64,000 nt of DNA from VXPQ01 sp964608315 (GCA_964608315.1 CAZSNF010000010.1:1-64000); one strand, 5' to 3'; shown: positions 9,090-18,632, counted from the stretch's first letter. Notes: generated by a model from the sequence alone, not told the origin. Program-made: numbers and translations.

Positions 9090-10514
9090 TTGCCGCACAA
9101 GACATCTCCCGACGCCCAGCCCCCCGAACAGCCTGCCTGGGGACGCGCGATCCTTGAAGCCATCCGCGGAACGCAACAGGACTTCACTTCCGGCAGCCTT
9201 GTGCGCGCCGTAGCGCTCCTGTCCATCCCGATGGCTCTGGAAATGCTGATGCAATCCGTTTTCGAGTTTGCCGATATTTTCTTTGTCAGTCGGTTGGGAT
9301 CAGACGCCGTGGCGGCCGTAGGCATCGGCGCATCGTTGCTTATTTTCGTATTCGCCACGGGCATTGGCCTGAGCATGGCGGTCACCGCCATGGTGGCCCG
9401 ACGCATTGGCGAAAAGAATCCCGAGGCAGCGTCCGCCGCGGCCTGGCAGGCCATCCTTGCGGGCCTGGCGATCTCCATCCCGTTCGCCATCGCCGGGATT
9501 CTGTTTGCCCCCGATATGCTCCGCCTCATGGGCGCTTCGGAGGAAGTCGTGGAATACGGGGCTACGTATGTCGCCATTCTCTTCGGCAGCAACATAACCA
9601 TCCTGTTGCTTTTTCTCATCAACGCCATTTTCCGGGGGGCAGGCGACGCCGTACTGGCGATGCGGGCGCTCGCCATCGCCAATCTCCTGAATATCGCGCT
9701 CGACCCGCTATTCATCTTTGGCCTCGGTCCAATCCCCGCCATGGGCATTACCGGCGCGGCGATCGCTACGGCCCTTTCGCGCGCGACGGGCGTCGCCTAT
9801 CAGCTGGTTGTGCTGTTTCGAGGCAGCGGACGCCTGACGATACGGCGCGCAACCATGCGCACGAACAGGAAACTCTTGCGGCGCATGCTGGGCATTTCCG
9901 GGCCGGGCATCTTGCAGTATCTGGTTGGATCTGCCAGCTGGATCGCGATCATACGCCTGGTGGCGGCCTTCGGCAACGAGGCGGTCGCGGGTTACACCAT
10001 CGGCGTACGCGTCGTAATTTTCGCCATCCTGCCTGCATGGGGCATGGCCAATGCAGCGGCCACCTTGACTGGACAAAACCTCGGCGCCGGGCAACCTGAA
10101 CGAGCGGCGAAATCCGTATGGATTACGGCCATCGCCAGCGCGGTCATTCTTGCGGTGGCGGGCGTCGGGCTGATCCTGGCGGACCGCGCCATCATGCGCC
10201 TTTTCACCGACCAGGCCGCTGTGATCGAAGTCGGGGCGCTGCTGCTGAAATATCTCGGCGTCAGTTACCCTTTTCTTGCGCTCGGCCTGACCATGCTGCA
10301 AGCCTTCAACGGCGCCGGGGACACCGTCACGCCCACCTGGATCAATTTTTTCTGCGGATGGCTCTTCCAGATTCCCGTGGCGTTGCTTCTGGCGCATACG
10401 CTGGGCCTTGGGACAGAAGGTATTTTCATAGGCGTTGCAGCCACCGAGGCAGTTTATGCCGCCGTGGGCATTGCATGGTTCCGGCGCGGGCGCTGGAAAT
10501 CGAAGGTGGTGTAA
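9090..10514 (+). CDS. MATE family efflux transporter
   Basis: The protein has 474 residues and about 12 hydrophobic segments in two MatE halves (first near residues 40-200, second near 265-440). The halves contain LSIPMALEMLMQSVFEFADI and SGPGILQYLVGSASWIAIIR. MATE proteins export organic cations or drugs by Na+ or H+ antiport across the inner membrane; the substrate cannot be deduced. A partial MITE-like copy begins immediately after its stop. Confidence 0.9.
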   Translation: MPHKTSPDAQPPEQPAWGRAILEAIRGTQQDFTSGSLVRAVALLSIPMALEMLMQSVFEFADIFFVSRLGSDAVAAVGIGASLLIFVFATGIGLSMAVTAMVARRIGEKNPEAASAAAWQAILAGLAISIPFAIAGILFAPDMLRLMGASEEVVEYGATYVAILFGSNITILLLFLINAIFRGAGDAVLAMRALAIANLLNIALDPLFIFGLGPIPAMGITGAAIATALSRATGVAYQLVVLFRGSGRLTIRRATMRTNRKLLRRMLGISGPGILQYLVGSASWIAIIRLVAAFGNEAVAGYTIGVRVVIFAILPAWGMANAAATLTGQNLGAGQPERAAKSVWITAIASAVILAVAGVGLILADRAIMRLFTDQAAVIEVGALLLKYLGVSYPFLALGLTMLQAFNGAGDTVTPTWINFFCGWLFQIPVALLLAHTLGLGTEGIFIGVAATEAVYAAVGIAWFRRGRWKSKVV

Positions 10515-10660
10515 AGGTCAGAACCACTTCGATCAGCGCATCACTGTCGCCCGTAGAGGATGTCTGCTTGCATCATTGCAATCAGCAGAAAATACCATAG
10601 ATTCGGTGCGTTGCGTGCGTGACGCGCCCTGCGGGAGGCTGCGAGAAACACGCGGGCTGC
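10515..10660 (+). repeat. partial MITE-like element (copy 2)
   Basis: The sequence matches the inner part of the family (CTTCGATCAGCGCATCAC, ATCAGCAGAAAATACC, CGGGAGGCTGCGAG) but lacks the outer inverted repeats and the distal arm. It begins directly after the MATE stop codon at 10512-10514. Confidence 0.7.
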
Positions 10661-10772
10661 GGAATGAATGGCGGTTTCGGAGAGTCCAATTTCAGAGTAT
10701 CCCTGGAAAGCCGCCGCAACCGAACGCAACGCGGCTGTCCGCAAACCATCTCCACACATACGATATTCAGAC

Positions 10773-11237
10773 ATGAAACGTCTATTTCGCATCGCAATCG
10801 GCGCACTGACCATGGTCGCCTGTCTTTCGCTTATGCGCCCTGCCCTGGCCCAGGAGTACGCCGCCAGGGATTCCACGGCCCATAAACACGCCATGCGCTC
10901 CATGGAGCACATGCGCCACAAGGGGCATATGGGTCATAGCCTTGAACAGATGACCAAGCACCTCGACCTTACGGAGGAACAAGCCGCCTCGCTCGAAACC
11001 GTACTCGAGGAGCATAAACAATCCATGGAAGAACTTGCAGAACGTCACCAGGCCCTGCACGACGAACTGATGAACGCCCTGGGCGAAGTGCTTGACGAAG
11101 AGCAAATGGAAACCCTGAAGGGCCACATGTCCGGGCAGAAAAGCGGTCACGGAAAAGCCATGAAAAAGAAACGTGGAGGAGATCGGGATAAGGGCAAGCG
11201 CATGCGCGGCAAACGCAGAAAGGGCCGCCAGCGATAA
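10773..11237 (+). CDS. Spy/CpxP-like periplasmic protein, His/Met-rich
   Basis: The protein has 154 residues from the ATG at 10773, which places a signal peptide (GALTMVACLSLMRPALAQ) at the N-terminus. After cleavage there is a His/Met-rich stretch (residues about 38-60, e.g. MRSMEHMRHKGHMGH), then an LTEEQAASLETVLEEHKQS helix typical of Spy/CpxP or heavy-metal-resistance (LTXXQ) proteins. It ends in a strongly basic Lys/Arg/Gly tail. A periplasmic metal-sensing or chaperone role is inferred, not shown. A good terminator follows. Confidence 0.65.
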   Translation: MKRLFRIAIGALTMVACLSLMRPALAQEYAARDSTAHKHAMRSMEHMRHKGHMGHSLEQMTKHLDLTEEQAASLETVLEEHKQSMEELAERHQALHDELMNALGEVLDEEQMETLKGHMSGQKSGHGKAMKKKRGGDRDKGKRMRGKRRKGRQR

Positions 11238-11262
11238 CCTGCCCGTCCGCAGAACCCGAAAG

Positions 11263-11316
11263 CGCCGGCGCGGTACGAACAGTTCGGCAACTGTTCGCAC
11301 TGCCCGGCGTTTTCTA
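11263..11316 (+). terminator. intrinsic terminator
   Basis: A long stem with arms beginning CGCCGG and ending CCGGCG encloses an inner GAACAGTT-CGGC-AACTGTTC hairpin. It is followed directly by TTTTCT. It lies 26 bp after the Spy-like gene. Confidence 0.7.
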
Positions 11317-11334
11317 CAAGACGCCCCCGGATCG

Positions 11335-11360
11335 AATACTGATTAAATCTGCAACGCGAA
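11335..11360 (+). repeat. relic end of the MITE-like family
   Basis: ATACTGATTAAATCTGCAAC matches one terminal repeat of the family; nothing else of the element remains. It lies just upstream of the next gene. Confidence 0.45.
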
Positions 11361-11378
11361 AGGCGCTTCAGGTCCCCC

Positions 11379-12152
11379 ATGGCCCCTTCCCCGAAAACAA
11401 AGTTTATGCTGACCGCGCTGACCGCCGCCCTGCTTGCGGGGGGATGCGGAGGCGTTGCCTCGCTCACAAGTTCCGCCCCCGGCGAACCGGTCGCCGTGGA
11501 CGCCCAGCTGAACGAATGGGGCGGCAAATTGCACGCGCTAAGCAGCAACGACGGGCTGCTGGTTGGCGTGCAAAACGACAACGAACGCCTGTACCTTGCG
11601 CTCAGCACCAGAAACGGAGCAAACATCGGAAGCATTATGCGCGCCGGGCTGATTATCTGGTTCGATCCCGCCGGCGGCAAGAAGCAAACATTCGGCATTC
11701 GCTTTCCACTGGGGTTGTCCCGGGACGACACGGGAAACCGCCGCCTCAGCGAAGGCGCGGCGGGCGACCGCATTCGGATTCAGCGCTCCACGCAGGAAAT
11801 GGAAATCATCGGGGCGGACGGACAAACGATCCGCAGAAACAAGGACGCCATTCCGGGCGTCGTCGCCGCCATTGAAGCGGATCAGGGCGTACTCACGTAC
11901 GAAATCGCCGTGCCCCTTGTCCCCGCCAGCGGAGTATTGTACGCCATTGGCGCACAACCCGGCCAGCAAATAGGGGTCGGCGTTACGACCCCGGAAGAGT
12001 TCGTCGTCAATGCGGCGCAGCAACCCGGATTCGGGGGGTTGCCAGGCGGACGCATGGCCAGCGCAGAAGAACGGGGCTATCGGGGCCCGCCTCCGGGCAG
12101 CCTGGGAATCAGCACATTCAAGGAATGGACGCTCGTAACGCTGGCCGAATAG
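11379..12152 (+). CDS. exported lipoprotein of unknown function
   Basis: The protein has 257 residues. Its N-terminus is a lipoprotein signal (LTALTAALLAGGCGG, lipobox Cys near residue 23). The mature part begins with VDAQLNEWGGKL and NERLYLALSTRN, which resembles the start of CBM9-like or DOMON-like periplasmic domains that begin with a short 'design of the study' strand pair. That assignment is tentative. The C-terminus has a Gly/Pro-rich loop. The following gene starts 29 bp downstream on the same strand, so they may be co-transcribed. Confidence 0.6.
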   Translation: MAPSPKTKFMLTALTAALLAGGCGGVASLTSSAPGEPVAVDAQLNEWGGKLHALSSNDGLLVGVQNDNERLYLALSTRNGANIGSIMRAGLIIWFDPAGGKKQTFGIRFPLGLSRDDTGNRRLSEGAAGDRIRIQRSTQEMEIIGADGQTIRRNKDAIPGVVAAIEADQGVLTYEIAVPLVPASGVLYAIGAQPGQQIGVGVTTPEEFVVNAAQQPGFGGLPGGRMASAEERGYRGPPPGSLGISTFKEWTLVTLAE

Positions 12153-12181
12153 GATATTTTCGCGGATATGCGGCGGCGCAC

Positions 12182-13228
12182 ATGCTTTCGTCCCGCAGGC
12201 TCCTGCGCATCGCGTTGCGCATCGTCCTAGGGATCGCACTGGCGGCGGCTCGCCCGGCTTTCTCGCAACAGCTCGGGGAAATCATCGAGGAGGTCGGCGC
12301 CGATTACGCCGAATTATATCTTCAGCCCCTGGTCAACGCGTTCGGAGCGGATATAAACAGCGGACTGATTCATACGGCCAGGGTAGGCGGCGGAACGCTT
12401 CCCGTCGATCTGTTCATTGGCGTCAAGGTTACGGGAGCTCTCGTCCCCGACATCGACCGGACGCTTGATATCGCGTATGAAACGTCGTATCCCTTCGTCG
12501 CCCCCAACGGCGCCCGCTACGCCCTGCCCGTTATTTTCAGGATCGACGACGGCCCCACGGTATTCGGCGACAAGTCGCCGGGCGTCGTCACGGGCCGCAT
12601 CCGGCAAACGGTGCACCCCGGACTGGACGGACTGGAAGACACCCCGGACGATGTCGTGATCGACAGCACCATTACATTCAACGTATTGCCGGGTCTGTAC
12701 GACGGTCCGATCGCTCCCGTCGCGATACCCCATCTCGCCATTGGCTCGCTGGCGGGCACGGATGTCGTCTTTCGCTATTTCCCTCGCGTCCGCCACGAAA
12801 ACTACGGATATCTCGAATTTGTCGGCGCCGGACTTCGGCACAGCGTGGATCGGTACATACCGAGCCTGCCGTTTCGGATTTCCGGGCACTTCATGATGCA
12901 GCGGCTCCTGATTACGAACACCGACAAGGAAGAAATCCTCAAGGCCTCCACCGTGGTGGCAGGCGGCGCAATCAGCAAAACCTTCGTTTTCCTGACGCTG
13001 TACGGAGGCGTCCAGGCCGAAGAAACCCTCGTCGAAGTAAATTACACGTTCGGAGACGAACTGTCCGTCGTCGAAGGCCACAATATCTCCTTCGACCTGG
13101 CGGGAGACACCACGCTGCGGGGGCTGCTGGGCCTGTCGCTCAAACTCGGTCCGATCCTCGTGAACGTAGAGGGAAGCCGGGGAAATCACCGGACCGTGCT
13201 CACCGCAGGCGTGGGCGTCGCGCCGTAA
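12182..13228 (+). CDS. exported protein similar to DUF6588 outer-membrane-type proteins
   Basis: The protein has 348 residues from the ATG at 12182; upstream starts would disrupt the signal peptide (LRIALRIVLGIALAAARPAFSQ). Residues after 25 read YAELYLQPLVNAFGADINSG, then many alternating amphipathic strands such as DVVFRYFPRV and LVEVNYTFGD. This pattern fits a beta-rich outer-membrane or surface protein of the DUF6588 type. The function is unknown. It ends 18 bp before a truncated recombinase on the opposite strand, so its 3' flank is a rearrangement boundary. Confidence 0.6.
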   Translation: MLSSRRLLRIALRIVLGIALAAARPAFSQQLGEIIEEVGADYAELYLQPLVNAFGADINSGLIHTARVGGGTLPVDLFIGVKVTGALVPDIDRTLDIAYETSYPFVAPNGARYALPVIFRIDDGPTVFGDKSPGVVTGRIRQTVHPGLDGLEDTPDDVVIDSTITFNVLPGLYDGPIAPVAIPHLAIGSLAGTDVVFRYFPRVRHENYGYLEFVGAGLRHSVDRYIPSLPFRISGHFMMQRLLITNTDKEEILKASTVVAGGAISKTFVFLTLYGGVQAEETLVEVNYTFGDELSVVEGHNISFDLAGDTTLRGLLGLSLKLGPILVNVEGSRGNHRTVLTAGVGVAP

Positions 13229-13245
13229 CGCGCCGCAGCAGGCCG

Positions 13246-14001
13246 TTACAACCCGGCCATTCTGCAGGCGGCGGCGATTCTGTTCGAGACGCTCTTCGTG
13301 GTCATGGAAAAAATGCGCTCGCTGGAATCGTCGACCATGCCCTTGCGCGCCTGAAGCGAGCGAATCGCTTTCAACGCCTCGACCGTGTCTTTCGTCAAGT
13401 ATCCGGTGTATCCGATCTCGTTATCCTTTCGGGGCGCCACATTCAGAAGCGCGGTCCCGTCCGGACGCCATACGACAGCGCCCCATGTAATACGAATAGC
13501 CTCGTACCTGCATAAGGTGCAGTCGCGCATAACGGCTATGAGCGCCACGTCTACCTTGCCGCGCTTGAGCGCATGCTCTTTCGTCTCTGTTCGCCCGGTC
13601 TTGCCCACCCGGGGAATGTACGCCGTCGCCTTGATCGCTTCGAATTCCTCCTGGGTCAACAAATTGATCCAGTTGACCGGGCGCTTTCTTTCCCGCGCTT
13701 TGTACGTCAGGTCGCGCATGGTCGCCTGCACCAGGCCATCCTCCGTCGGGTCTTCAAGGCGCTGATGCGGGCGGGTATGCTTCGCCCTCGCGTGCGCCGC
13801 CTTGATAGCCGAGTAATCTACCCGGATAGCGCTCGCCGACTTACCGGCGAAGGCCCGCTGTCGAAGGTATCTCGCCACCGTACCTCGGCCGGCGGGAAGC
13901 GAGGACACCTTGTGCTTTTCGCAAAAACGCACGAATCCCTTCCATGCGCTCGTGTATGTTTTCAGGGTATTGGGCGTGAGAGCACCTGGAGACTTTCCCA
14001 T
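13246..14001 (-). pseudogene. C-terminally truncated tyrosine recombinase/integrase
   Basis: The 251-residue reading begins at the ATG at 14001. Residues about 5-90 are a SAM-like core-binding domain (TPNTLKTYTSAWKGFVRFCE). The start of the catalytic domain follows: TQEEFEAI, then RDCTLCRYEAIRITW with the first catalytic Arg. The reading stops directly after RIAAACRMAGL, where such recombinases normally continue into the HxxR motif and the Tyr nucleophile. About 80-100 catalytic residues are missing, so the enzyme should be inactive. It marks a deletion or recombination scar. Confidence 0.8.
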
Positions 14002-14820
14002 ATCTGGACAGAAACAGATGGCTACGCTTGCGGCATGTAAAACATGGGTTGCGCGGGAAACCCGAAGAGCAACAACGAAACACAGTCCCTTGCTCTCGGG
14101 ACAACGCTCTTCCGAGCGCACCGTAACCCATGGCGATGAAATTGAAGCCAACGCGAGGCGTGGCTATCATGCTGTAGCGCGTGCTATCTCAGATCCGGTG
14201 GGTGTAGCCTCTCGGGATACCATCAGGTACAGGTATGCCCGGTCCGGCAAGATTTGAACATGCGGCGGCGCGTTGCCGGCGCATCAGTTTCTGAAAACGC
14301 CCGGCTCCTCCGCTAATGCAGGTGGCGTACATACTTTTTATTCTGCGACGAACGAAATGTTTCCGATCATTTCCGGCTTGCGTAGCCCGCAGACGATAAA
14401 TGCTCGACAAGCGCTGTGCACCCCTGAGGCGAACCGTGCGGGCGGACACGGACATATGGAGCAATAGCAGGCGGCAAACCTGTCTTGAAAGCGCCAACGC
14501 GGCATGCGTTGGCGCTTCCAGGGTTTCGGGCCGTAGCAACGCGCCACGGACCCGGCGCCCCGCAAGGACCCCTGCCCGGTTAGCTTCCCGAGCTCCATTC
14601 CCCCGTGTGAAGCAAACCCGATCGTTCTGCAAAGAACCGATTCGGGGGGAAGTAACCAGGAGGGGTATGTCGAATAAATGGTGATTCATGCGTTATCGCG
14701 CTATCCGGCGTCTGGATAAGACCAAAACGCCTGTATGCAGTCAAGTCGTCCTCGCCAGGCAATGGGGGTGAAATCCCTCGGCTATCGCACCGAAGCGACA
14801 TGTTGTAATTTTAAGGTAAA
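14002..14820. other. hairpin-rich non-coding stretch of unknown nature
   Basis: No convincing coding gene is present on either strand. There is a perfect 12-bp hairpin (arms 14489-14500 and 14506-14517, GCGCCAACGC/GCGTTGGCGC). A second imperfect hairpin lies near 14608-14645 (around CGTTCTGCAAAGAAC), and there are several short inverted repeats near 14700-14790. Structured RNA is possible, but no known family could be matched with confidence. Confidence 0.4.
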
Positions 14821-15000
14821 AACGCGGAAAAAAACAATGTATTTATGTTTTTATCTTTTCATAGTTAAATAAAGTGGCATGCCTGTTTTACAATCATTGA
14901 AACAGACAATTCATTCTTTTCCTTATAAACGAAGGGAAGTCGTGTTTTTCGAGAAATAAACAATGATGCGGTAAACAAATTCATATCATGAAGATTTCGT
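14815..15000. other. AT-rich island
   Basis: About 185 bp is markedly AT-rich (runs such as TTGTAATTTTAAGG and TTTATGTTTTTATC) inside an otherwise GC-rich chromosome. It contains no gene. Together with the truncated recombinase it marks 13.2-15.0 kb as acquired or remodelled DNA. Confidence 0.6.
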
Positions 15001-15043
15001 GAACATGCGATGCGCATGACCGAAGAGCCGCCATAATCGACGC

Positions 15044-16006
15044 TTACAAGGCCGCTTCCATGCGTTGCAGCGTCGCCATGGACGTTGTGGCGATCCGCTC
15101 GGGCCCGGGTTCGAAATCGAAAACCTCAAGCGACACCCACTTGTCGTAGCCCTTGTCCCGGAAAGCCCGCATCGCAGCGACATACGCCTCCTCCGCATCG
15201 CCGGTACCGAGGTATGTACCGTCCATCTCCTGAATCTGGATGTGGCCGATATGCTCGTAAAAGGTATGCACCAGTTCATCCAGCGGGCGCGTTTCGTCGG
15301 CTGTGTTGTGAAAATCGAACATGGTCGAAACAGCCGGATGGTTGACGGCCTCCACCACCGCCAGCGCTTCCCCCAGCGTATTGATCACGTCCGTCTGGTC
15401 GCTGGACAGGGGCTCGAGCAATACCTGTACGCCATTCGAGGCAATGGCCTCCGCCGTATCGCGCAACCCGTTCGTCAAATGTTCGACGGCTTCCTCCGTC
15501 GAAATATTCACCGAGGAACGCTGTCCGGGCGAACCGAAAATCATCGCCTTGCCGCCGAGATCCGCGCAAAACTCCGCCAGCTTCGCCACATAATCCCAAC
15601 TTCTGCGGCGAAGCGCCTCGTCGGGCGTCGTGGTGTGCAGGCCTTCGGGCGTAACAAGCAGCCAGTGTAGTCCAAGCACCGGCGCGCCCGCCTCCTCCGC
15701 CCTGCCCCGAATCTCCGCCCGCCAATCCCGCGAAATGTCGTCCACATGGTTTGCGAGCGTAAAGGGCGCCACCTCAATCCCCTCATACCCCGTTTCCGCC
15801 GCATACCGGCATTGTCGCGCCCAGTCCCAGCCCTGCATGATTTCGTTGCAGATGGCGTATTTCCAGGATGGCGGTACGACCGCTTCGGCGACTTCTCCCG
15901 TCCCGGCGCCCTCGCCGCCGCACCCGGCAACCCAGCCTCCAAAAGCAACCCCTCCAAGGGCGGCGGACGAAGTTTCTATAAAACGGCGGCGATCCATGCG
16001 TTTCAT
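15044..16006 (-). CDS. Tat-exported TIM-barrel sugar isomerase/epimerase
   Basis: The protein has 320 residues from the ATG at 16006 (MKRMDRRRFIET). It carries a twin-arginine signal (DRRRFIETSSAALGG) ending in a lipobox-like GWVAGCGG. The rest matches xylose-isomerase-like TIM barrels (AP endonuclease 2 superfamily): CRYAAETGYEGIEVAPF, LGLHWLLVTPEG, VQVLLEPLSSDQTDVIN, TMFDFHNTA and HIGHIQIQEMDG, containing the usual metal-binding Glu, Asp and His positions. Hydroxypyruvate isomerase or 3-keto-sugar epimerase/lyase activity is possible. It is the last gene of a four-gene minus-strand cluster. Confidence 0.85.
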   Translation of the reverse strand: MKRMDRRRFIETSSAALGGVAFGGWVAGCGGEGAGTGEVAEAVVPPSWKYAICNEIMQGWDWARQCRYAAETGYEGIEVAPFTLANHVDDISRDWRAEIRGRAEEAGAPVLGLHWLLVTPEGLHTTTPDEALRRRSWDYVAKLAEFCADLGGKAMIFGSPGQRSSVNISTEEAVEHLTNGLRDTAEAIASNGVQVLLEPLSSDQTDVINTLGEALAVVEAVNHPAVSTMFDFHNTADETRPLDELVHTFYEHIGHIQIQEMDGTYLGTGDAEEAYVAAMRAFRDKGYDKWVSLEVFDFEPGPERIATTSMATLQRMEAAL

Positions 16007-16117
16007 GAGCGTTAAGGATTCGAGGGACAAGAACGCAAAAAAGATACGATCCGGCGAGCAAGGGCGCGATACCTTGCGCTTGCGCAGCGATCCGGCGCTA
16101 TTCGAGGCTATTTTGGC

Positions 16118-17257
16118 TTATTCGGCGAAATCCCGCCAGGCCGCCTCCACTTCGTCCGGCGCCGGACGCCCGGAAAAGAGTATCACCCGATGGCGCAGCG
16201 TGGCAGACGCGCCCGGCTCCAGCGCAAAATGCAAAGATTCCTCCCCTTCGCTGAACACAGCCTGCCCAAATGGATTGGCGGCGAACAAACCGTAGTCGCG
16301 GGCATGCCAGTACGTGGGAAATCCCGGATTTCGGGGATGATCGAAGATGGCGACCGTCACCGGACGAGCCTCGACAGTCCCGGAGAGCGTCATCCAGCGC
16401 GCCCGTTTCCCCCACACGTCGGGATAACCCGCAACCCCCTCGCTGTTGCGGTACTGCCCGGTCACCCCCTCGTTGTCCGTCGCGCTCATTACAGAACCGT
16501 CCTCCGCAAGCACATCCACAGGACGGCCCGAAGGCATTTCAAGGGCGCGCGTTACCCGTAAACCGAGAGCGCCTTCCTTGTTGTCCTCGAAAGACACCTT
16601 CTTGTCCAGCGCCGTCAACGTCGCAATGCGATCGACCATGCGCAGATTCCCTTCGGCGCGAAACACGAAGCGGGTATCCTCGCGAAGGAGCGCCGCGCCG
16701 TCCGGAGCCAGCCAATCCATCGTGACATGAAGCGCGCCATGACCCTCGCCGCTCTCGACATGCGTGACCGCCCGATGGCGAATCGCGCCCATCGACGCAG
16801 CGCGCTCGGCAGATACGGCGTCCGAATTATTCCAGAAATCCAGCCCGTTTACGTCCCCGTAATTGAACCACAAGCCGATATGGTGCGGATGGTCCACGCG
16901 CTCGCCCGCAACCCGATCCAGCGGATAACCCCGCGTCACAGCTACCCCGGAAGCCGTGCGCAGTGGATACAAAACCGGTTTTTTCAGTACGGAAAGCGTG
17001 TCGGCGTAGACGTACGCAGTAAACAATTCGCCGTCCGCCAGCACATCCACGCGCTGCGCCGCCGAATCCGGTGCGACGAGAATCCGGGACAGGTGGGCGG
17101 CCTGTCCGAATGCAAGGCCGGGAAACATGCCTGCAACGCAGACCCCCGCCGCCAACGCGGACCAGGCGGCCTCCCGCGAAAAAAATCGGCGGCGTACGAT
17201 TCGTACGAATCGCGCGAATCGTGCGACGCCCAGGCCCGACACTGCCTCGAACCGCAT
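16118..17257 (-). CDS. exported PmoA-like (DUF6807) protein
   Basis: The protein has 379 residues from the ATG at 17257, five bases after the upstream stop; an ATG at 17293 would overlap the upstream gene. There is an N-terminal membrane/signal segment (ALAAGVCVAGMFPGLAFGQ). The body matches the DUF6807 'PmoA' family: PLDRVAGERVDHPHHIGLWF, DVNGLDFWNN, and near the C-terminus FPTYWHARDYGLFAANPFGQ. This family is common next to Gfo/Idh/MocA dehydrogenases and sugar isomerases in Bacteroidota. The name comes from a database label and does not imply methane oxidation. Confidence 0.8.
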   Translation of the reverse strand: MRFEAVSGLGVARFARFVRIVRRRFFSREAAWSALAAGVCVAGMFPGLAFGQAAHLSRILVAPDSAAQRVDVLADGELFTAYVYADTLSVLKKPVLYPLRTASGVAVTRGYPLDRVAGERVDHPHHIGLWFNYGDVNGLDFWNNSDAVSAERAASMGAIRHRAVTHVESGEGHGALHVTMDWLAPDGAALLREDTRFVFRAEGNLRMVDRIATLTALDKKVSFEDNKEGALGLRVTRALEMPSGRPVDVLAEDGSVMSATDNEGVTGQYRNSEGVAGYPDVWGKRARWMTLSGTVEARPVTVAIFDHPRNPGFPTYWHARDYGLFAANPFGQAVFSEGEESLHFALEPGASATLRHRVILFSGRPAPDEVEAAWRDFAE

Positions 17258-17261
17258 GAAA

Positions 17262-18632
17262 TCACCCGACGACGACATCCTTTTTCTGCGCATCGAAGGT
17301 GATCCGCTTGCCCGTATGCAGCGCAGCGATCGTCATACAGAGCGCTACCGAATGATTCCAGGCGGCATGGACATCCGCATTGGGCGTTTTGCGCGAGCGT
17401 ACGCATTCCATCCAGTTGCGCATGTGCGCCATGGTGGCGTCGTCGCCGCCCGTGTTCGCCGCCGTGGCCACGCCCCCCGCCTCTTCCAGCTTTGTTTCGC
17501 CCAGCTGGAACGGCTGCATGCCCATGGCCACCGCATGGCGTTCGGTCAGCCCGCCCTCCGGCGTCACGGCGTTCGCATCAAGATTCAGCGTGCCCCCGTT
17601 GGAATAATACAGTTCCCGGACGCCGCCCGCCGAATTCGTCTGCCGGGAAGAATACACCACCTGAAACCCGTTGCTTGCGTCTTCCAGAGAACCATAATCG
17701 TATACGGCGGTCATCGTATCGAAATTCGTCCGCCCGTCCTTCCACAGATAAATGCCCCCGTTGGCGGCCACGCTGCGGGGATACGGCAAACCGGTAAACC
17801 AGTGCACCGTATCGATCTGATGCACCATCCATTGATCGGGAATGCCGGAAGAATACGGCCAGAATAACCGGTATTCGAGATATTTCCGCGGGTCCCACGC
17901 CTCGCGCGGGCGATTCATCAGATAGCGCGTCCAGTCCGTATCCGATTCCCGAATGGACGCCACCAGGTCCGGGCGCCGCCACCGTCCGGGCTGGTTCACA
18001 TTCCAGGTCATATGCGCCGCCACGATATCGCCGAACTTTCCGGATCGGATATACTCGTTGGCGGCCATGTAATTCGAGGCGCTGCGGCGCTGCGTACCCA
18101 CCTGGAGCACGCGATCCGACGCGGTAATCTTCTCCAGGGCGAGGTTGGCGTCTTCCATCGTGTTGGCGAATGGCTTCTCGACATATGCGTCGCACCCGGC
18201 TTCGACTGCTTCGATGGCGTGCAGCGCATGCTGAAAATCCGCCGTGGAGATAATGACCGCATCGACCATGCCGGATTCGTACAATTCTTCGTTGTTGCGC
18301 ATCGTCTGTACGCTATCCCCGCCCTCCAGGCCCGCCTCCGCTCGCTGCGCCCGCACGAACGCCGCCCCCTCCTCCCGTCGGCGGTTCCATATGTCGGACA
18401 CGGCCACGATATCGAAATTCATGTCCCTCCCGGACGCAATCAGCGACGGAATGAGCGAACCGCGCGCCCGATTGGAAAAACCCGCGACGCCAACGCGGAC
18501 GCGATCATTCGCACCCCGTATACGGCCGTAACTTTTTGCGGTCACGCCGCTTGCCAGCATACTGCCCGCCGCCCCGGCGGTCAGCGTTTTTAGAAAATTT
18601 CTGCGGGAAGACAAAGGGGGTCTGTACGTCAT
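17262..18632 (-). CDS. Tat-exported Gfo/Idh/MocA family oxidoreductase
   Basis: The protein has 456 residues. It begins with a twin-arginine signal (SSRRNFLKTLTAGAAGSML). The Rossmann domain follows (VRVGVAGFSNRARGSLIPSL), with the family's conserved YVEKPFANTMEDA (EKP motif) near residue 150. The C-terminal half is the dehydrogenase substrate domain (PDQWMVHQIDTVHWFTGLPY). Members oxidise or reduce sugars and inositols with NAD(P); in exported forms the cofactor is tightly held. It sits between a TIM-barrel isomerase and the PmoA-like gene, which points to periplasmic sugar oxidation. Confidence 0.88.
   Translation of the reverse strand: MTYRPPLSSRRNFLKTLTAGAAGSMLASGVTAKSYGRIRGANDRVRVGVAGFSNRARGSLIPSLIASGRDMNFDIVAVSDIWNRRREEGAAFVRAQRAEAGLEGGDSVQTMRNNEELYESGMVDAVIISTADFQHALHAIEAVEAGCDAYVEKPFANTMEDANLALEKITASDRVLQVGTQRRSASNYMAANEYIRSGKFGDIVAAHMTWNVNQPGRWRRPDLVASIRESDTDWTRYLMNRPREAWDPRKYLEYRLFWPYSSGIPDQWMVHQIDTVHWFTGLPYPRSVAANGGIYLWKDGRTNFDTMTAVYDYGSLEDASNGFQVVYSSRQTNSAGGVRELYYSNGGTLNLDANAVTPEGGLTERHAVAMGMQPFQLGETKLEEAGGVATAANTGGDDATMAHMRNWMECVRSRKTPNADVHAAWNHSVALCMTIAALHTGKRITFDAQKKDVVVG

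Noticed and set aside
14750..14800. cobalamin-riboswitch-like GGGGGTGAAATCCCTCGG
   Set aside because: Only one short box resembles the B12 consensus; the remaining conserved boxes are not seen and no B12-related gene follows.
14400..14810. possible group II intron on the minus strand (GTGCG near 14788, CCGTG/CACGG stem near 14445)
   Set aside because: No convincing domain V with its AGC triad and no reverse transcriptase. Similarity was too short to call.
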